Shown here: in pieces, positions 50,720 to 59,070 of the stretch
How positions within the stretch are numbered: position 1 is the stretch's first letter
How the letters are laid out: the number at the start of each line of letters is the position of its first letter
NCBI RefSeq assembly: GCF_016862455.1
Contig: NZ_BOMZ01000105.1
Coordinates: 1-64,000 of the forward strand
Reading direction: 5' to 3'
Length of the DNA stretch: 64,000 bases
Source: Actinoplanes utahensis
GTDB taxonomy: Bacteria; Actinomycetota; Actinomycetes; Mycobacteriales; Micromonosporaceae
Notes under the pieces: model-generated
What the model was told of the DNA's origin: nothing
The model's database searches: none
What the model saw: the letters and a program-made list of their open reading frames with translations, nothing else
Position numbers and translations under genes: made by a program

Positions 50720-51850
50720 TCAGGCGCCGCCCTCGGTGAGGGTCACGGTGGCCGGCTGGAAGGACGAGCCGGTCACGTCGACGCCGGCCGCCTTGGCCTG
50801 CTCGATCGCCTGGTTGATGTAGTCGTTGGTGTAGGCCAGACCTTCCGGGGCCTTCGTGAGGACGCTGTCGCCGGTCTGGTTCCTCGTGGTCATCGAGATG
50901 TCCACGGTCTGCTTCCAGGCCGCCTCGTCGATCACCCCGATGCCCGCGCCGGTGGCCGGCCAGATCAGCTTGCTGGTCTCGTTCATCTGCCACAGCTGGT
51001 GGCTCCTGCCGAGCTTCGAGCCCTTGGCGACGACCAGGTCCCGGCACTTCTCCGCGTTGTCCCGGCAGAACGCCCAGCCCTTGATCGTGGCGGTCAGGAA
51101 CTTCACGGTCTGCTGCTGGTACGCCGGGTCGCTCAACTTCTCGGTGTTCGCCCAGACCGCGTCCTGCAGCATCGACGAGCCCTCGGTCTTCCAGTCGATG
51201 ATCGAGAAGTCGCCGGCGGTGTACAGCTTGCCGGTCGCCGGGTTCTTCGCCTCCAGGAGCTGGGCGTACTCGTTGTAGCTCATCGCCTGCGCCGCATCGA
51301 TCTCCTTCTTCAGCAGCGCCTGCATGTCGAACTGCTGCTGCACCAGGGTGACGTCCTTACCGGGGTCGAGCCCGGCCTTGGTCATCCCGGCGAACAGCTC
51401 GAACTCGTTGCCGAAACCCCAGTTGCCGACCTTCTTGCCCCTCAGATCGGCGGCCTCGGTGATGCCGCTGTCCTTCCAGGCGACCTGGTAGGTGCCGGAG
51501 CGGGCGAAGATCTGCGCCACGTCGGTGATCCCGGCGCCCTGCTCGCGGGAGGCGAGCGCCTTCGGCACCCAGGCGACCGCGTAGTCGGCCTTGCCCTGGG
51601 CCAGGACCGTCTGCGGAACGATGTCGACGCCGCCCTCCAGCAGCTCGACGTCGAGGCCCTGCTCCCGGTAGAACCCCTGGTCGACGGCGGCGATGTAGCC
51701 GGCGAACTGGGCCTGGTAGAACCACTGTAACTGCAGCTTGACCGGGGTGAGCGCGCCGCTCGCGCCGGGGGCGGGGGTGCTGGGTGTGTCGGCGGTGCCG
51801 CAGGCGCCCAGAGCGAGCACCGACGCGAGAAGGAGGCGGGAGATCTTCAC
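50720..51850 (-). CDS. ABC importer substrate-binding lipoprotein (NMT1/ThiY-like)
   Basis: A 376-residue lipoprotein (leader LASVLALGACGTAD). The NMT1/THI5-like fold is indicated by VKLQLQWFYQAQFAGYIAAV, GLDVELLEGGVDIVPQTVL and NWGFGNEFELFAGMTKAG. This subfamily binds pyrimidines, thiamin precursors or riboflavin. Being in one transcript with dihydropyrimidinase and beta-ureidopropionase-like genes, it most likely binds a pyrimidine or hydantoin-type compound. It is the last gene of the leftward cluster; the permease gene lies 15 bp upstream. Confidence 0.87.
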   Translation of the reverse strand: MKISRLLLASVLALGACGTADTPSTPAPGASGALTPVKLQLQWFYQAQFAGYIAAVDQGFYREQGLDVELLEGGVDIVPQTVLAQGKADYAVAWVPKALASREQGAGITDVAQIFARSGTYQVAWKDSGITEAADLRGKKVGNWGFGNEFELFAGMTKAGLDPGKDVTLVQQQFDMQALLKKEIDAAQAMSYNEYAQLLEAKNPATGKLYTAGDFSIIDWKTEGSSMLQDAVWANTEKLSDPAYQQQTVKFLTATIKGWAFCRDNAEKCRDLVVAKGSKLGRSHQLWQMNETSKLIWPATGAGIGVIDEAAWKQTVDISMTTRNQTGDSVLTKAPEGLAYTNDYINQAIEQAKAAGVDVTGSSFQPATVTLTEGGA

Positions 51851-51865
51851 GAGGCGAACCCCTAA

Positions 51866-52621
51866 CTAGCTGATCAGATTTCTTTTCCAGGGCATGGCCA
51901 GACGCTCCAGCAGGAGCGTGACCAGGTAGAAGGTCAGGCCGAGCAGGCAGGCGCCGGCCACGAAGGCCCAGGCCCGGGGATAGGCGGTGAACGCGGCGGC
52001 GGACGTGATCCGGGCGCCGAGCCCGTCCTGCAGCCCGCCGAAGTACTCGGCGACGACCGCGGCGATCACGGCCAGCGACGACGCCTGCCGCAGGCCGGTG
52101 AAGAGGTGGGGGAGCGCGCCCGGCAGCCGTACCTTGCGGGCGAAGGTCCAGCCGGAGGCGGCGTAGGTGCGCATCAGCTCCTGATGGACCGGGCTCACCT
52201 CGCGCAGCCCGCGCAGCAGGTTGAGGAAGACCGGGAAGAACACCACGATGCCGGTGACCAGGCGGCGCGGGACGCTGCTGGTCGACTCGAACATGTTGTT
52301 GAGAATCGGGGCGAGCGCGATGATCGGCAGCGCGTTGATCACCGCGGCGAACGGGATCGACACGTCGCCGAGCAGCGTCGACCGGCTGGCGGCCAGCGCC
52401 GCGCACACCGCCAGGAGAGTGCCGCCGATCAGGCCCACGAGGGCGTTCGCGCCGCTGGCCAGGGCCGCGTCCCCGATGTTGCCGCGCTGCTCGACGATCT
52501 GCGCGCCGATCGCCGAGGGGGCCGGGAGGATGAACGGCGCGACCCGCCCGGCCGTCACGAGCACCTCCCACAGGACCAGGGCGAGAAGACCGAAGAGCAC
52601 CGGCGGGAGTACGCGTCTCAT
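51866..52621 (-). CDS. ABC importer permease (first of two)
   Basis: A 251-residue permease with six hydrophobic segments. The coupling loop (LREVSPVHQELMRTYAASGW) and the N-terminal LPAPSAIGAQIVEQRG are typical of SsuC/TauC-type permeases. The ATG at 52621 overlaps the stop of the ATPase gene by 4 bp. A second permease gene sits on the other side of the ATPase, so the channel may be a heterodimer. Confidence 0.88.
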   Translation of the reverse strand: MRRVLPPVLFGLLALVLWEVLVTAGRVAPFILPAPSAIGAQIVEQRGNIGDAALASGANALVGLIGGTLLAVCAALAASRSTLLGDVSIPFAAVINALPIIALAPILNNMFESTSSVPRRLVTGIVVFFPVFLNLLRGLREVSPVHQELMRTYAASGWTFARKVRLPGALPHLFTGLRQASSLAVIAAVVAEYFGGLQDGLGARITSAAAFTAYPRAWAFVAGACLLGLTFYLVTLLLERLAMPWKRNLIS

Positions 52622-53433
52622 GAGCGCAGCGCCTGTCGTACCTCGGTGATCTTCTCGAAGTAGACCGGAGCCTGCCGCCCGGCCTCGTCCCGGGACGGCA
52701 GCTCCACCGCGATCGACGCACGAATCCGGCCCGGCCGGGCCGACATGACCACCACCCGGTCGGAGAGGAACACCGCCTCGGAGATCGAGTGGGTGACGAA
52801 GACCGTGCTGGTGCCGGTCTTCGCGCAGATACCGAGCAGCTCGGACTGGAGCCGCTCGCGGGTCATCTCGTCGAGGGCGCCGAACGGCTCGTCCATCAGC
52901 AGCAGCGGCGGCTGGACCGCCAGCGCCCGGGCGATCGCGACCCGCTGCTGCATGCCGCCGGAGAGCTGGCCGGGGTAGTGGCCGGCGAAGTCGGCGAGCC
53001 CGACCAGCTCCAGCATCTCCTCGGCCCGGGCCCGGCGCTCGGCCCGGCCCACGCCGCGCAGCTCGAGCGGCAACTCGACGTTGCGGCGCACGGTCCGCCA
53101 TTCGAGGAGACCGGCCTGCTGGAAGGCGATGCCGTACTCCTGCTCGCGGCGCGCCTGCGCGGCCGGGCGGCCCGCGACGGTGACCGTGCCGCTGGTCGGC
53201 TCGATCAGGTCGGCGATCAGCCGCAACAGGGTGCTCTTGCCGCACCCGGACGGCCCGATCAGCGACACGAACTCGCCGGATCCGACCGTCAGGTCCACGT
53301 CGGACAGTGCCGGCACCTCGTCGGAGCGGCCCTGGTTGAAGATCTTCGTGACGTTGCCGACGACGACCGAGGCCGTGTCCGCAGGCCCGGACGTGGGCAC
53401 GACGTCCGGATCCGAGTTCGCCGGAGCGCTCAC
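52618..53433 (-). CDS. ABC importer ATP-binding protein
   Basis: A 271-residue ATPase of the SsuB/TauB/ThiZ group. Walker A (IGPSGCGKSTLLRL), the signature LSGGMQQRVAIARAL and Walker B (LLLMDEPFGALDEMTRE) are intact; VTHSISEAVFLSDRVVVM follows. A polar 25-residue N-terminal extension precedes the domain. The GTG at 53433 overlaps the stop of the upstream permease gene (GTGA). Confidence 0.92.
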   Translation of the reverse strand: MSAPANSDPDVVPTSGPADTASVVVGNVTKIFNQGRSDEVPALSDVDLTVGSGEFVSLIGPSGCGKSTLLRLIADLIEPTSGTVTVAGRPAAQARREQEYGIAFQQAGLLEWRTVRRNVELPLELRGVGRAERRARAEEMLELVGLADFAGHYPGQLSGGMQQRVAIARALAVQPPLLLMDEPFGALDEMTRERLQSELLGICAKTGTSTVFVTHSISEAVFLSDRVVVMSARPGRIRASIAVELPSRDEAGRQAPVYFEKITEVRQALRS

Positions 53434-54272
53434 AGCGTCACCACCTCCACGTGGCGCCGGTGCCGCATCAGCGGCAGTTCCAGGAGACTGACGAGGCCGG
53501 CGACCAGCAGGCCGAGCAGGGCCGCGCCGAGCATCGCCGTGTAGACCTTGGCGGGGTCCGAGGTGGCCTCCCGCGAGTACTCGATGATCAGACGGCCGAT
53601 GCCGCCGCGGGTGCCGGTGGAGATCTCTCCGACCACCGCGCCGACCACCGCCGCCGCGCCGGCCAGGCGCAGCGCCGGGAAGAGGTACGGCAGCGCCGCC
53701 GGGAAGCGCAGCTTCACCAGCGTGCGCCACCAACCCGCCGCGTAACTGCGCATCAGCTCCACACCGCTGGCGGACGGTGACTGGAGCCCGCGCAGCATGC
53801 CCACCGCGACCGGGAAGAAGGCCAGGTAGGCGGCGATCACCGCGACCGTCGCCCACGGGGGCATCAGGGTGCCGCCCCACCCGGCGATCAGTGGGGCGAG
53901 AGCGACCAGGGGCACGGTCTGGGAGAGGACGACGTACGGCAGCAGGCCGCGCTCCACGATCCGGAACCGTTGCATCGCCGTGGCCAGGACCAGGCCGATC
54001 ACGGTTCCGGCGAGGAAACCGGCGGCCGTGATGCCGAGCGTGAACAGGCAGGCGTCCAGCACCACCAGCCACACCGGGCGGCCACCGGTCATCTCCGGGC
54101 CGGCCAGCCGCCGCAGGACCGTCCACAGGTGCGGCATGGAGAGGTCGTCGGCGCGCGGGAGCACTCGCACGCCGAACACCACGGTCCCCTCGGGGGCACC
54201 GACGGCCTTGTAGCCCTCCCACACGAGCACGGCCGTGGCCAGGCCGGCAACGCCGGCGAGGAGACGCCTCAT
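53430..54272 (-). CDS. ABC importer permease (second of two)
   Basis: A 280-residue permease with six hydrophobic segments and the coupling loop LQSPSASGVELMRSYAAGWW. It has the same architecture as the other permease but clearly different sequence, and carries an extra periplasmic stretch near residues 35-70. It overlaps the stop of the oxidoreductase gene upstream (ATGA), which ties the transporter to the catabolic enzymes. Confidence 0.88.
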   Translation of the reverse strand: MRRLLAGVAGLATAVLVWEGYKAVGAPEGTVVFGVRVLPRADDLSMPHLWTVLRRLAGPEMTGGRPVWLVVLDACLFTLGITAAGFLAGTVIGLVLATAMQRFRIVERGLLPYVVLSQTVPLVALAPLIAGWGGTLMPPWATVAVIAAYLAFFPVAVGMLRGLQSPSASGVELMRSYAAGWWRTLVKLRFPAALPYLFPALRLAGAAAVVGAVVGEISTGTRGGIGRLIIEYSREATSDPAKVYTAMLGAALLGLLVAGLVSLLELPLMRHRRHVEVVTL

Positions 54273-55267
54273 CCGAACGCCGGGATGATGCTCCGGCCGT
54301 ACGCCGCAAGGGTCTGCTCTTTGGCGTCGTGCTGGAGATAGACGGCGAACTGGTCGACGCCCAGCTCCTTGAGCTCCTGCAGGCGTTCGACGTGGTTCTC
54401 CACCGGGCCGAGGACGCAGAACCGGTCCACGATCTCGTCCGGCACGAACGAGGTGTGGCTGTTGCCGGCCCGCCCGTGCTCGGCGTAGTCGTACCCCTGC
54501 CGGGCCTTGATGTAGTCGGTCAGCGCCTGCGGCACCGCGCCGCCCTCACCGCCGTAGCGGGCGACGATGTCGGCGATGTGGTTGCCGACCATCCCGCCGA
54601 ACCATCGGGTCTGCTCCCGCTGGTGCTCGACGTCGTCGCCGACGTAGGCCGGGGCCGCCACGCAGAACGTGATCGCGTCCGGGTCCCGCCGCTTGTCGGC
54701 GGCGGCCTTCCGGACCGCCTTGATCATCCATTCGGCGATGTCCGGGTCGGCGAGCTGCAGGATGTAGCCGTCACCGACCTCCCCGGTGATGGCCAGGGCC
54801 TTCGGGCCGTAGGCCGCCACCCAGACCTCGAGCCTGCTGTCGGCGGCCCAGGCCAGCTGGAGCTCGCTCCCGCGGACCGTGACCTTCTCGCCGTTGCCGA
54901 GGCCCTTGATCGCGAGGACGCTCTCGCGGAGCCGGCCGAGGGTCTGCGGGGCGAGCCCCAGGACCCGCAGCGCCGAGTCGCCCCGGCCGATGCCGCAGAC
55001 GGTGCGGTTGCCGTACATCTCGTTGAGGGTCGCGAAGGCCGAGGCGGTGACCGTCCAGTCCCGGGTGCCCGGGTTGGTCACCATCGGGCCGACGATGATC
55101 CGTTCGGTGGCGCCGAGGATCGCCGAGTAGACGACGTACGGCTCCTGCCAGAGCACGTGCGAGTCGAAGGTCCAGAAGTGGCTGAAGCCGGCCGCCTCGG
55201 CCTTCTTCGCCCACTCGACGATCTCCCGCGCGGGTGGGTCGTTCTGCAAGACGACGCCGATGTCCAT
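54269..55267 (-). CDS. LLM-class F420-dependent oxidoreductase (TIGR03842/CPS_4043-like)
   Basis: A 332-residue flavin/F420-type TIM-barrel enzyme. Family hallmarks include DIGVVLQNDPPAREIVEWAK, FSHFWTFDSHVLWQEPYVVY, IIVGPMVTNPGTRDWTVTAS, TVCGIGRGDSALRVLGL and VWVAAYGPKALAITGEVGDG. It closely resembles the actinobacterial branch of the family I know as TIGR03842, whose members are assigned to F420 and have no proven reaction. It lies between the dihydropyrimidinase and the transporter in a tight operon. A redox step on a pyrimidine or hydantoin ring, possibly in place of dihydropyrimidine dehydrogenase, is my inference. The ATG at 55267 is preferred over a GTG two codons upstream. Confidence 0.87.
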   Translation of the reverse strand: MDIGVVLQNDPPAREIVEWAKKAEAAGFSHFWTFDSHVLWQEPYVVYSAILGATERIIVGPMVTNPGTRDWTVTASAFATLNEMYGNRTVCGIGRGDSALRVLGLAPQTLGRLRESVLAIKGLGNGEKVTVRGSELQLAWAADSRLEVWVAAYGPKALAITGEVGDGYILQLADPDIAEWMIKAVRKAAADKRRDPDAITFCVAAPAYVGDDVEHQREQTRWFGGMVGNHIADIVARYGGEGGAVPQALTDYIKARQGYDYAEHGRAGNSHTSFVPDEIVDRFCVLGPVENHVERLQELKELGVDQFAVYLQHDAKEQTLAAYGRSIIPAFG

Positions 55268-55279
55268 TCCCACCCCTCT

Positions 55280-56683
55280 CTAGATCAGGTAGTCGCTGAG
55301 GCCGCGTTTGAGGTACCGGCCGCGGCCGGCCCGCCCGGTGTACTCGCCGCCGGACGCGATGACCTCGCCTCGGGCGATGACCGTGTCGACCCTCCCGTCG
55401 ATCTCCCAGCCCTCCCAGGCGGAGTGGTCCATGTTCATGTGATGCGTCGCCGCGCTGATCCGGGTGCGCCCGTTCGGGTCGTAGAGGACGATGTCGGCGT
55501 CCGAGCCGGGGGCGATGATCCCCTTGCGCGGGTAGAGGCCGAACATCCGCGCCGGGGTCGTCGCGATCGTCTCCACCCAGCGGCCCAGCGACAGCTTCCG
55601 GTCGACGACGCCCTGATAGAGCAGGTCCACCCGGTGCTCGACGCTGCCGATCCCGTTCGGGATCCTCGAGAAGTCGCCGAGGCCGAGCTCCTTCTGGTCC
55701 TTGAAGCAGAACGGGCAGTGGTCGGTCGACACCACCGACAGGTCGTCGGTGCGCAGGCCCTGCCACAGGTCGGCCCGGTGCGTCTCGTGCTTGCTGCGCA
55801 GCGGTGTCGAGCAGACCCACTTGGCGCCCTCGAAACCGGGGGCGCCGAGCTGGTCCTCCAGGGTCAGGTAGAGGTACTGCGGGCAGGTCTCGGCGAAGAC
55901 GTTCCGCCCGCGGTTCCGGGCCTCCGCGACCTGTTCGAGGGCCTTGGACGCGCTCAGGTGCACGATGTACAGCGGACAGTCGGCGGCGACGCTCGCCAGC
56001 CAGATCGCCCGGCTGGTGGCCTCCGCCTCCAGTTCCTGCGGGCGGGTCAGGCCGTGGTGGACCGGGTCCGTCTCGCCGCGTTCCAGGGCCTGCTTGACCA
56101 GCACGTCGATGGCCGGGCCGTTCTCCGCGTGCATCATGATCATGGCGCCGTTGTCGCGGGCCTTCTGCATCGCCCGCAGGATCTGCCCGTCGTCGGAGTA
56201 GAAGACGCCGGGGTACGCCATGAACAGCTTGAAACTGGAGATGCCCTCGGTGGCCACCAGTTGGTCCATGGCCTTGAGCGACTCGTCGTCGACCCCGCCG
56301 AGGATCATGTGGAAGGCGTAGTCGATGTGACAGTTGCCCGCGGCCTTGCCGTGCCAGGCCGCCAGCCCGTCCTGGACCACCTCGCCGGTCCGCTGCACCG
56401 CGAAGTCGATGATCGTGGTGGTACCGCCGATCGCCGCCGCCCGGGTGCCGGTGTCGAAGGTGTCGCTGGCGTGGGTGCCGCCGAAGGGCAGTTCCATGTG
56501 GGTGTGGGCGTCGACGGCACCCGGGATGACGTACTTCCCGGTGGCGTCGATGGTGTGGTCGATCGCGGGGGCCCGGCCGGGCGCGTAGATCGCGGCGATC
56601 GTCTCGCCTTCGATCAGCACGTCCGCCGGGTTCGGCCCGGTCGGGCCGACGACGGTCCCGCCCTTGACGAGGAGCGGGCTCAC
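55280..56683 (-). CDS. hydA: Dihydropyrimidinase (D-hydantoinase)
   Basis: A 467-residue zinc amidohydrolase that opens dihydropyrimidine or hydantoin rings to N-carbamoyl amino acids. Metal ligands are visible: DAHTHMELPFGG, the carboxylated Lys in SSFKLFMAYPG, His in MMHAENGPAID and YIVHLSASKALE, and Asp in VVSTDHCPFCF. C-terminal IAPGSDADIVLYDPNGRTRI is also typical. The GTG at 56683 overlaps the stop of the amidase gene (GTGA). In the reductive pyrimidine pathway it acts on dihydrouracil or dihydrothymine, producing the substrate of the enzyme encoded just upstream. Confidence 0.93.
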   Translation of the reverse strand: MSPLLVKGGTVVGPTGPNPADVLIEGETIAAIYAPGRAPAIDHTIDATGKYVIPGAVDAHTHMELPFGGTHASDTFDTGTRAAAIGGTTTIIDFAVQRTGEVVQDGLAAWHGKAAGNCHIDYAFHMILGGVDDESLKAMDQLVATEGISSFKLFMAYPGVFYSDDGQILRAMQKARDNGAMIMMHAENGPAIDVLVKQALERGETDPVHHGLTRPQELEAEATSRAIWLASVAADCPLYIVHLSASKALEQVAEARNRGRNVFAETCPQYLYLTLEDQLGAPGFEGAKWVCSTPLRSKHETHRADLWQGLRTDDLSVVSTDHCPFCFKDQKELGLGDFSRIPNGIGSVEHRVDLLYQGVVDRKLSLGRWVETIATTPARMFGLYPRKGIIAPGSDADIVLYDPNGRTRISAATHHMNMDHSAWEGWEIDGRVDTVIARGEVIASGGEYTGRAGRGRYLKRGLSDYLI

Positions 56684-57522
56684 GGCGCCACCAGCCCGTC
56701 GTAGCTGTCCGGGCGGCGGTCGCGGTAGAACTGCCACCGGTCGCGGACCGTGCCGAGCAGGCTCAGATCCAGGTCCCGGATCACCAGCTCGGGGTGGTGG
56801 GTGTCCGCCACGTCGCCGACGAACCTCCCTTCCGGGTCGACGAAGTACGTCTGCCCGTAGAAGTCGTTGTCGCCGAGCTCCTCGACGCCGACCCGGTTGA
56901 TCGCGCCGATGAAGTACTCGTTCGCGACCGCGCCGGCCGGCTGCTCCAGCTGCCACAGATAGGAGGAGAGACCGCGGCTGGTGGCCGACGGGTTGAACAC
57001 GATCTGGGCGCCGTTCAGGCCGAGCGCGCGCCAGCCCTCGGGGAAATGCCTGTCGTAACAGATGTAGACGCCGACCTTGCCGACCGCGGTGTCGAAAACC
57101 GGATAGCCCAGATTTCCGGGACGGAAGTAGAACTTCTCCCAGAACCCCTTCACCTGCGGGATGTGGTTCTTGCGATATTTACCGAGGTATTCGCCGTCGG
57201 CGTCGACCACGGCCGCGGTGTTGTAGAGGACGCCGGGCTGCTCCTGCTCGTACATCGGCAGGACCATGACCATTCCGAGTTCGGCGGCGAGCGCCTGGAA
57301 ACGTTCGGTGGTCGGGCCGGGGATGCTCTCGGCGTACTCGTAGTAGGCGGCGTCCTGAACCTGGCAGAAGTACGGCCCGTAGAAGAGCTCCTGGAAGCAG
57401 ATCACCTTCGCGCCCTGGGCGGCGGCCTCACGAGCGTAATCCTCGTGCGCCTTGATCATCGATTCCTTGTCGCCCGTCCAAGTGGTCTGGACGAGGGCGG
57501 CGCGGACGACTCCGGTCGTCAT
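56680..57522 (-). CDS. Nitrilase-superfamily amidase, probable beta-ureidopropionase
   Basis: A 280-residue carbon-nitrogen hydrolase. The Glu-Lys-Cys triad is in VICFQELFYGPYF, GKYRKNHIPQVKGF and VGVYICYDRHFPEGW. It should cleave N-carbamoyl-beta-alanine (or another N-carbamoyl amino acid) to the amino acid, ammonia and CO2. It is the first gene of the leftward operon and overlaps the dihydropyrimidinase gene. Its ATG lies 201 bp from the divergent MocR gene, whose operon encodes an aminotransferase that could take the released beta-amino acid. Confidence 0.92.
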   Translation of the reverse strand: MTTGVVRAALVQTTWTGDKESMIKAHEDYAREAAAQGAKVICFQELFYGPYFCQVQDAAYYEYAESIPGPTTERFQALAAELGMVMVLPMYEQEQPGVLYNTAAVVDADGEYLGKYRKNHIPQVKGFWEKFYFRPGNLGYPVFDTAVGKVGVYICYDRHFPEGWRALGLNGAQIVFNPSATSRGLSSYLWQLEQPAGAVANEYFIGAINRVGVEELGDNDFYGQTYFVDPEGRFVGDVADTHHPELVIRDLDLSLLGTVRDRWQFYRDRRPDSYDGLVAP

Positions 57523-57690
57523 TGCGGCCCCTCTCTTTTTGATCTCTTCGCACGCTTGATCTTTATCAGGCAGGGTGCGGAACGCCTGTGATCGTGTGTT
57601 TACTCCTCGTTAAGGGTCCTGCGCCAGGGCTTGCCGGAAAGCGCCGGATGCCGTAGGACACTAACGACACAGATTGAGGCGAACAATTGC

Positions 57691-57703
57691 CCGTACGTTA
57701 CGG
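57691..57703. promoter_or_regulatory. Palindrome in the divergent pyrimidine promoter region
   Basis: CCGTACGTTACGG has 5-bp arms and a 3-base centre, 20 bp before the likely TTG start of the MocR gene; flanks CGAACAATTG and AATGTTTCG extend it imperfectly. It is a candidate site for the MocR regulator. Confidence 0.5.
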
Positions 57704-57723
57704 AATGTTTCGGAGACGATAAT

Positions 57724-59070
57724 TTGCTCAACCTGATCACCGGGGCGGTTCAGGACAGAAGCGCCAGGGGCATCGCGGCCGCCGTGAGCCGCCTGATCAC
57801 GTCCGGCCGGCTCCCCGCCGGAGCGCGGCTGCCCACCGTCCGGGTGGTCGCCGGCGGGCTCGGCGTCAGCCCGACCACCGTCAGCGAGGCCTGGCGCAAC
57901 CTGATCCTGGCCGGGGCCATCCGGACCCGCGGGCGGTCCGGGACCTTCGTGGCCGGACCACTGCCGCCGCGCGAACGGCTCCGGTACGCGCAACTCCGCG
58001 GGACACGGGTGAACCTGCCGACCGACCTGTCGACCGGCGTGCCCGACCCGCTGCTGCTGCCCGACCTCAGCGCGGCGTTACGGCGGGCCGGGGACGGGCG
58101 GTGGGCCGGCAGCTATCTCGACGCCCCGGTGCTGCCCGACCTGGAGGCGGTGCTGCGGGAGCGGTGGCCGTACCCCGCGGAGAAGCTGACCGTGGTCGAC
58201 GGCGCGATGGACGCGCTGGACCGGGTGGCCGGCGCCGCGCTGCGCTACGGCGACCACGTGCTCGTGGAGAACCCCGCCTTCCCGCCGCTGCTCGACCTGC
58301 TGCAGGCCGTCGGCGCCACCGTCGTCGGGGTGCCGGTGGACTCCGCCGGCATCGTGCCCGAGGAACTGCGGCGCGCCGTCCGGGAGTACCGGGCGGTCGC
58401 GCTGTTCCTGCAGCCGCGGGCGCACAACCCGACCGGCGCCGGCATGGACGCCGCCCGGGCCGCGCAACTGGCGGAGATCCTGCTCCCGGTGCCGCACCTG
58501 CTCGTCGTCGAGGACGAACACGCCGGGGACATCGCCACCGCGCCGCCGGTCAGCCTCGGCCGCTACCTGCCCGACCGCACCGTGCACGTGGCCGGCTTCT
58601 CCAAGAGCCACGGCCCCGACCTGCGGCTCGCGGCGGTCGGCGGGCCCGCGCACGTGCTCGACGCGGTCGCCGACCGGCGGCTGCTCGGGCCGGGCTGGTC
58701 CAGCCGGCTGCTGCAGAGCGTGCTGCTCGACCTGCTCACCGATCCGGCGGCGGTCGCCCGGGTCGCCGAGGCCCGGTCGGTGTACGCGGCCCGCCGGTCC
58801 ACGCTGGTGGCCGCCCTGCGCGAGCGTGGGGTGACCGCCACCGCCGACGACGGGATAAACCTCTGGATGGAGGTGCCCGACCAGCAGAGCGCCCTGGTCG
58901 CGCTCGCCGCCCACGGCATCGCCGCCGCGCCCGGAGCGCCGTTCTGCGTGTCCCCGCTCGCCGCCGACCACCTGCGGATCACCGCGGGCCTGGTCGACGG
59001 CGGCCACGACGACCTGGCCGACGTGCTCGCGGCGGCCGTCTTCGCCTTTCGGAACGGAGTGGTGAGATGA
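57724..59070 (+). CDS. MocR-type regulator (GntR domain fused to aminotransferase fold)
   Basis: About 448 residues. The GntR winged helix is at about 15-70 (IAAAVSRLITSGRLPAGARL, VVAGGLGVSPTTVSEAW). It is followed by a class I aminotransferase-like domain with the PLP Lys region VHVAGFSKSHGPDLRLAAV. MocR regulators sense PLP adducts of amines or amino acids. I take the TTG at 57724 as start, because CGGAGA lies 9-10 bases upstream; the frame is open further upstream without a better site. It overlaps the aminotransferase gene (ATGA) and is divergent from the pyrimidine operon, suggesting a beta-amino acid as signal. Confidence 0.87.
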   Translation: MLNLITGAVQDRSARGIAAAVSRLITSGRLPAGARLPTVRVVAGGLGVSPTTVSEAWRNLILAGAIRTRGRSGTFVAGPLPPRERLRYAQLRGTRVNLPTDLSTGVPDPLLLPDLSAALRRAGDGRWAGSYLDAPVLPDLEAVLRERWPYPAEKLTVVDGAMDALDRVAGAALRYGDHVLVENPAFPPLLDLLQAVGATVVGVPVDSAGIVPEELRRAVREYRAVALFLQPRAHNPTGAGMDAARAAQLAEILLPVPHLLVVEDEHAGDIATAPPVSLGRYLPDRTVHVAGFSKSHGPDLRLAAVGGPAHVLDAVADRRLLGPGWSSRLLQSVLLDLLTDPAAVARVAEARSVYAARRSTLVAALRERGVTATADDGINLWMEVPDQQSALVALAAHGIAAAPGAPFCVSPLAADHLRITAGLVDGGHDDLADVLAAAVFAFRNGVVR

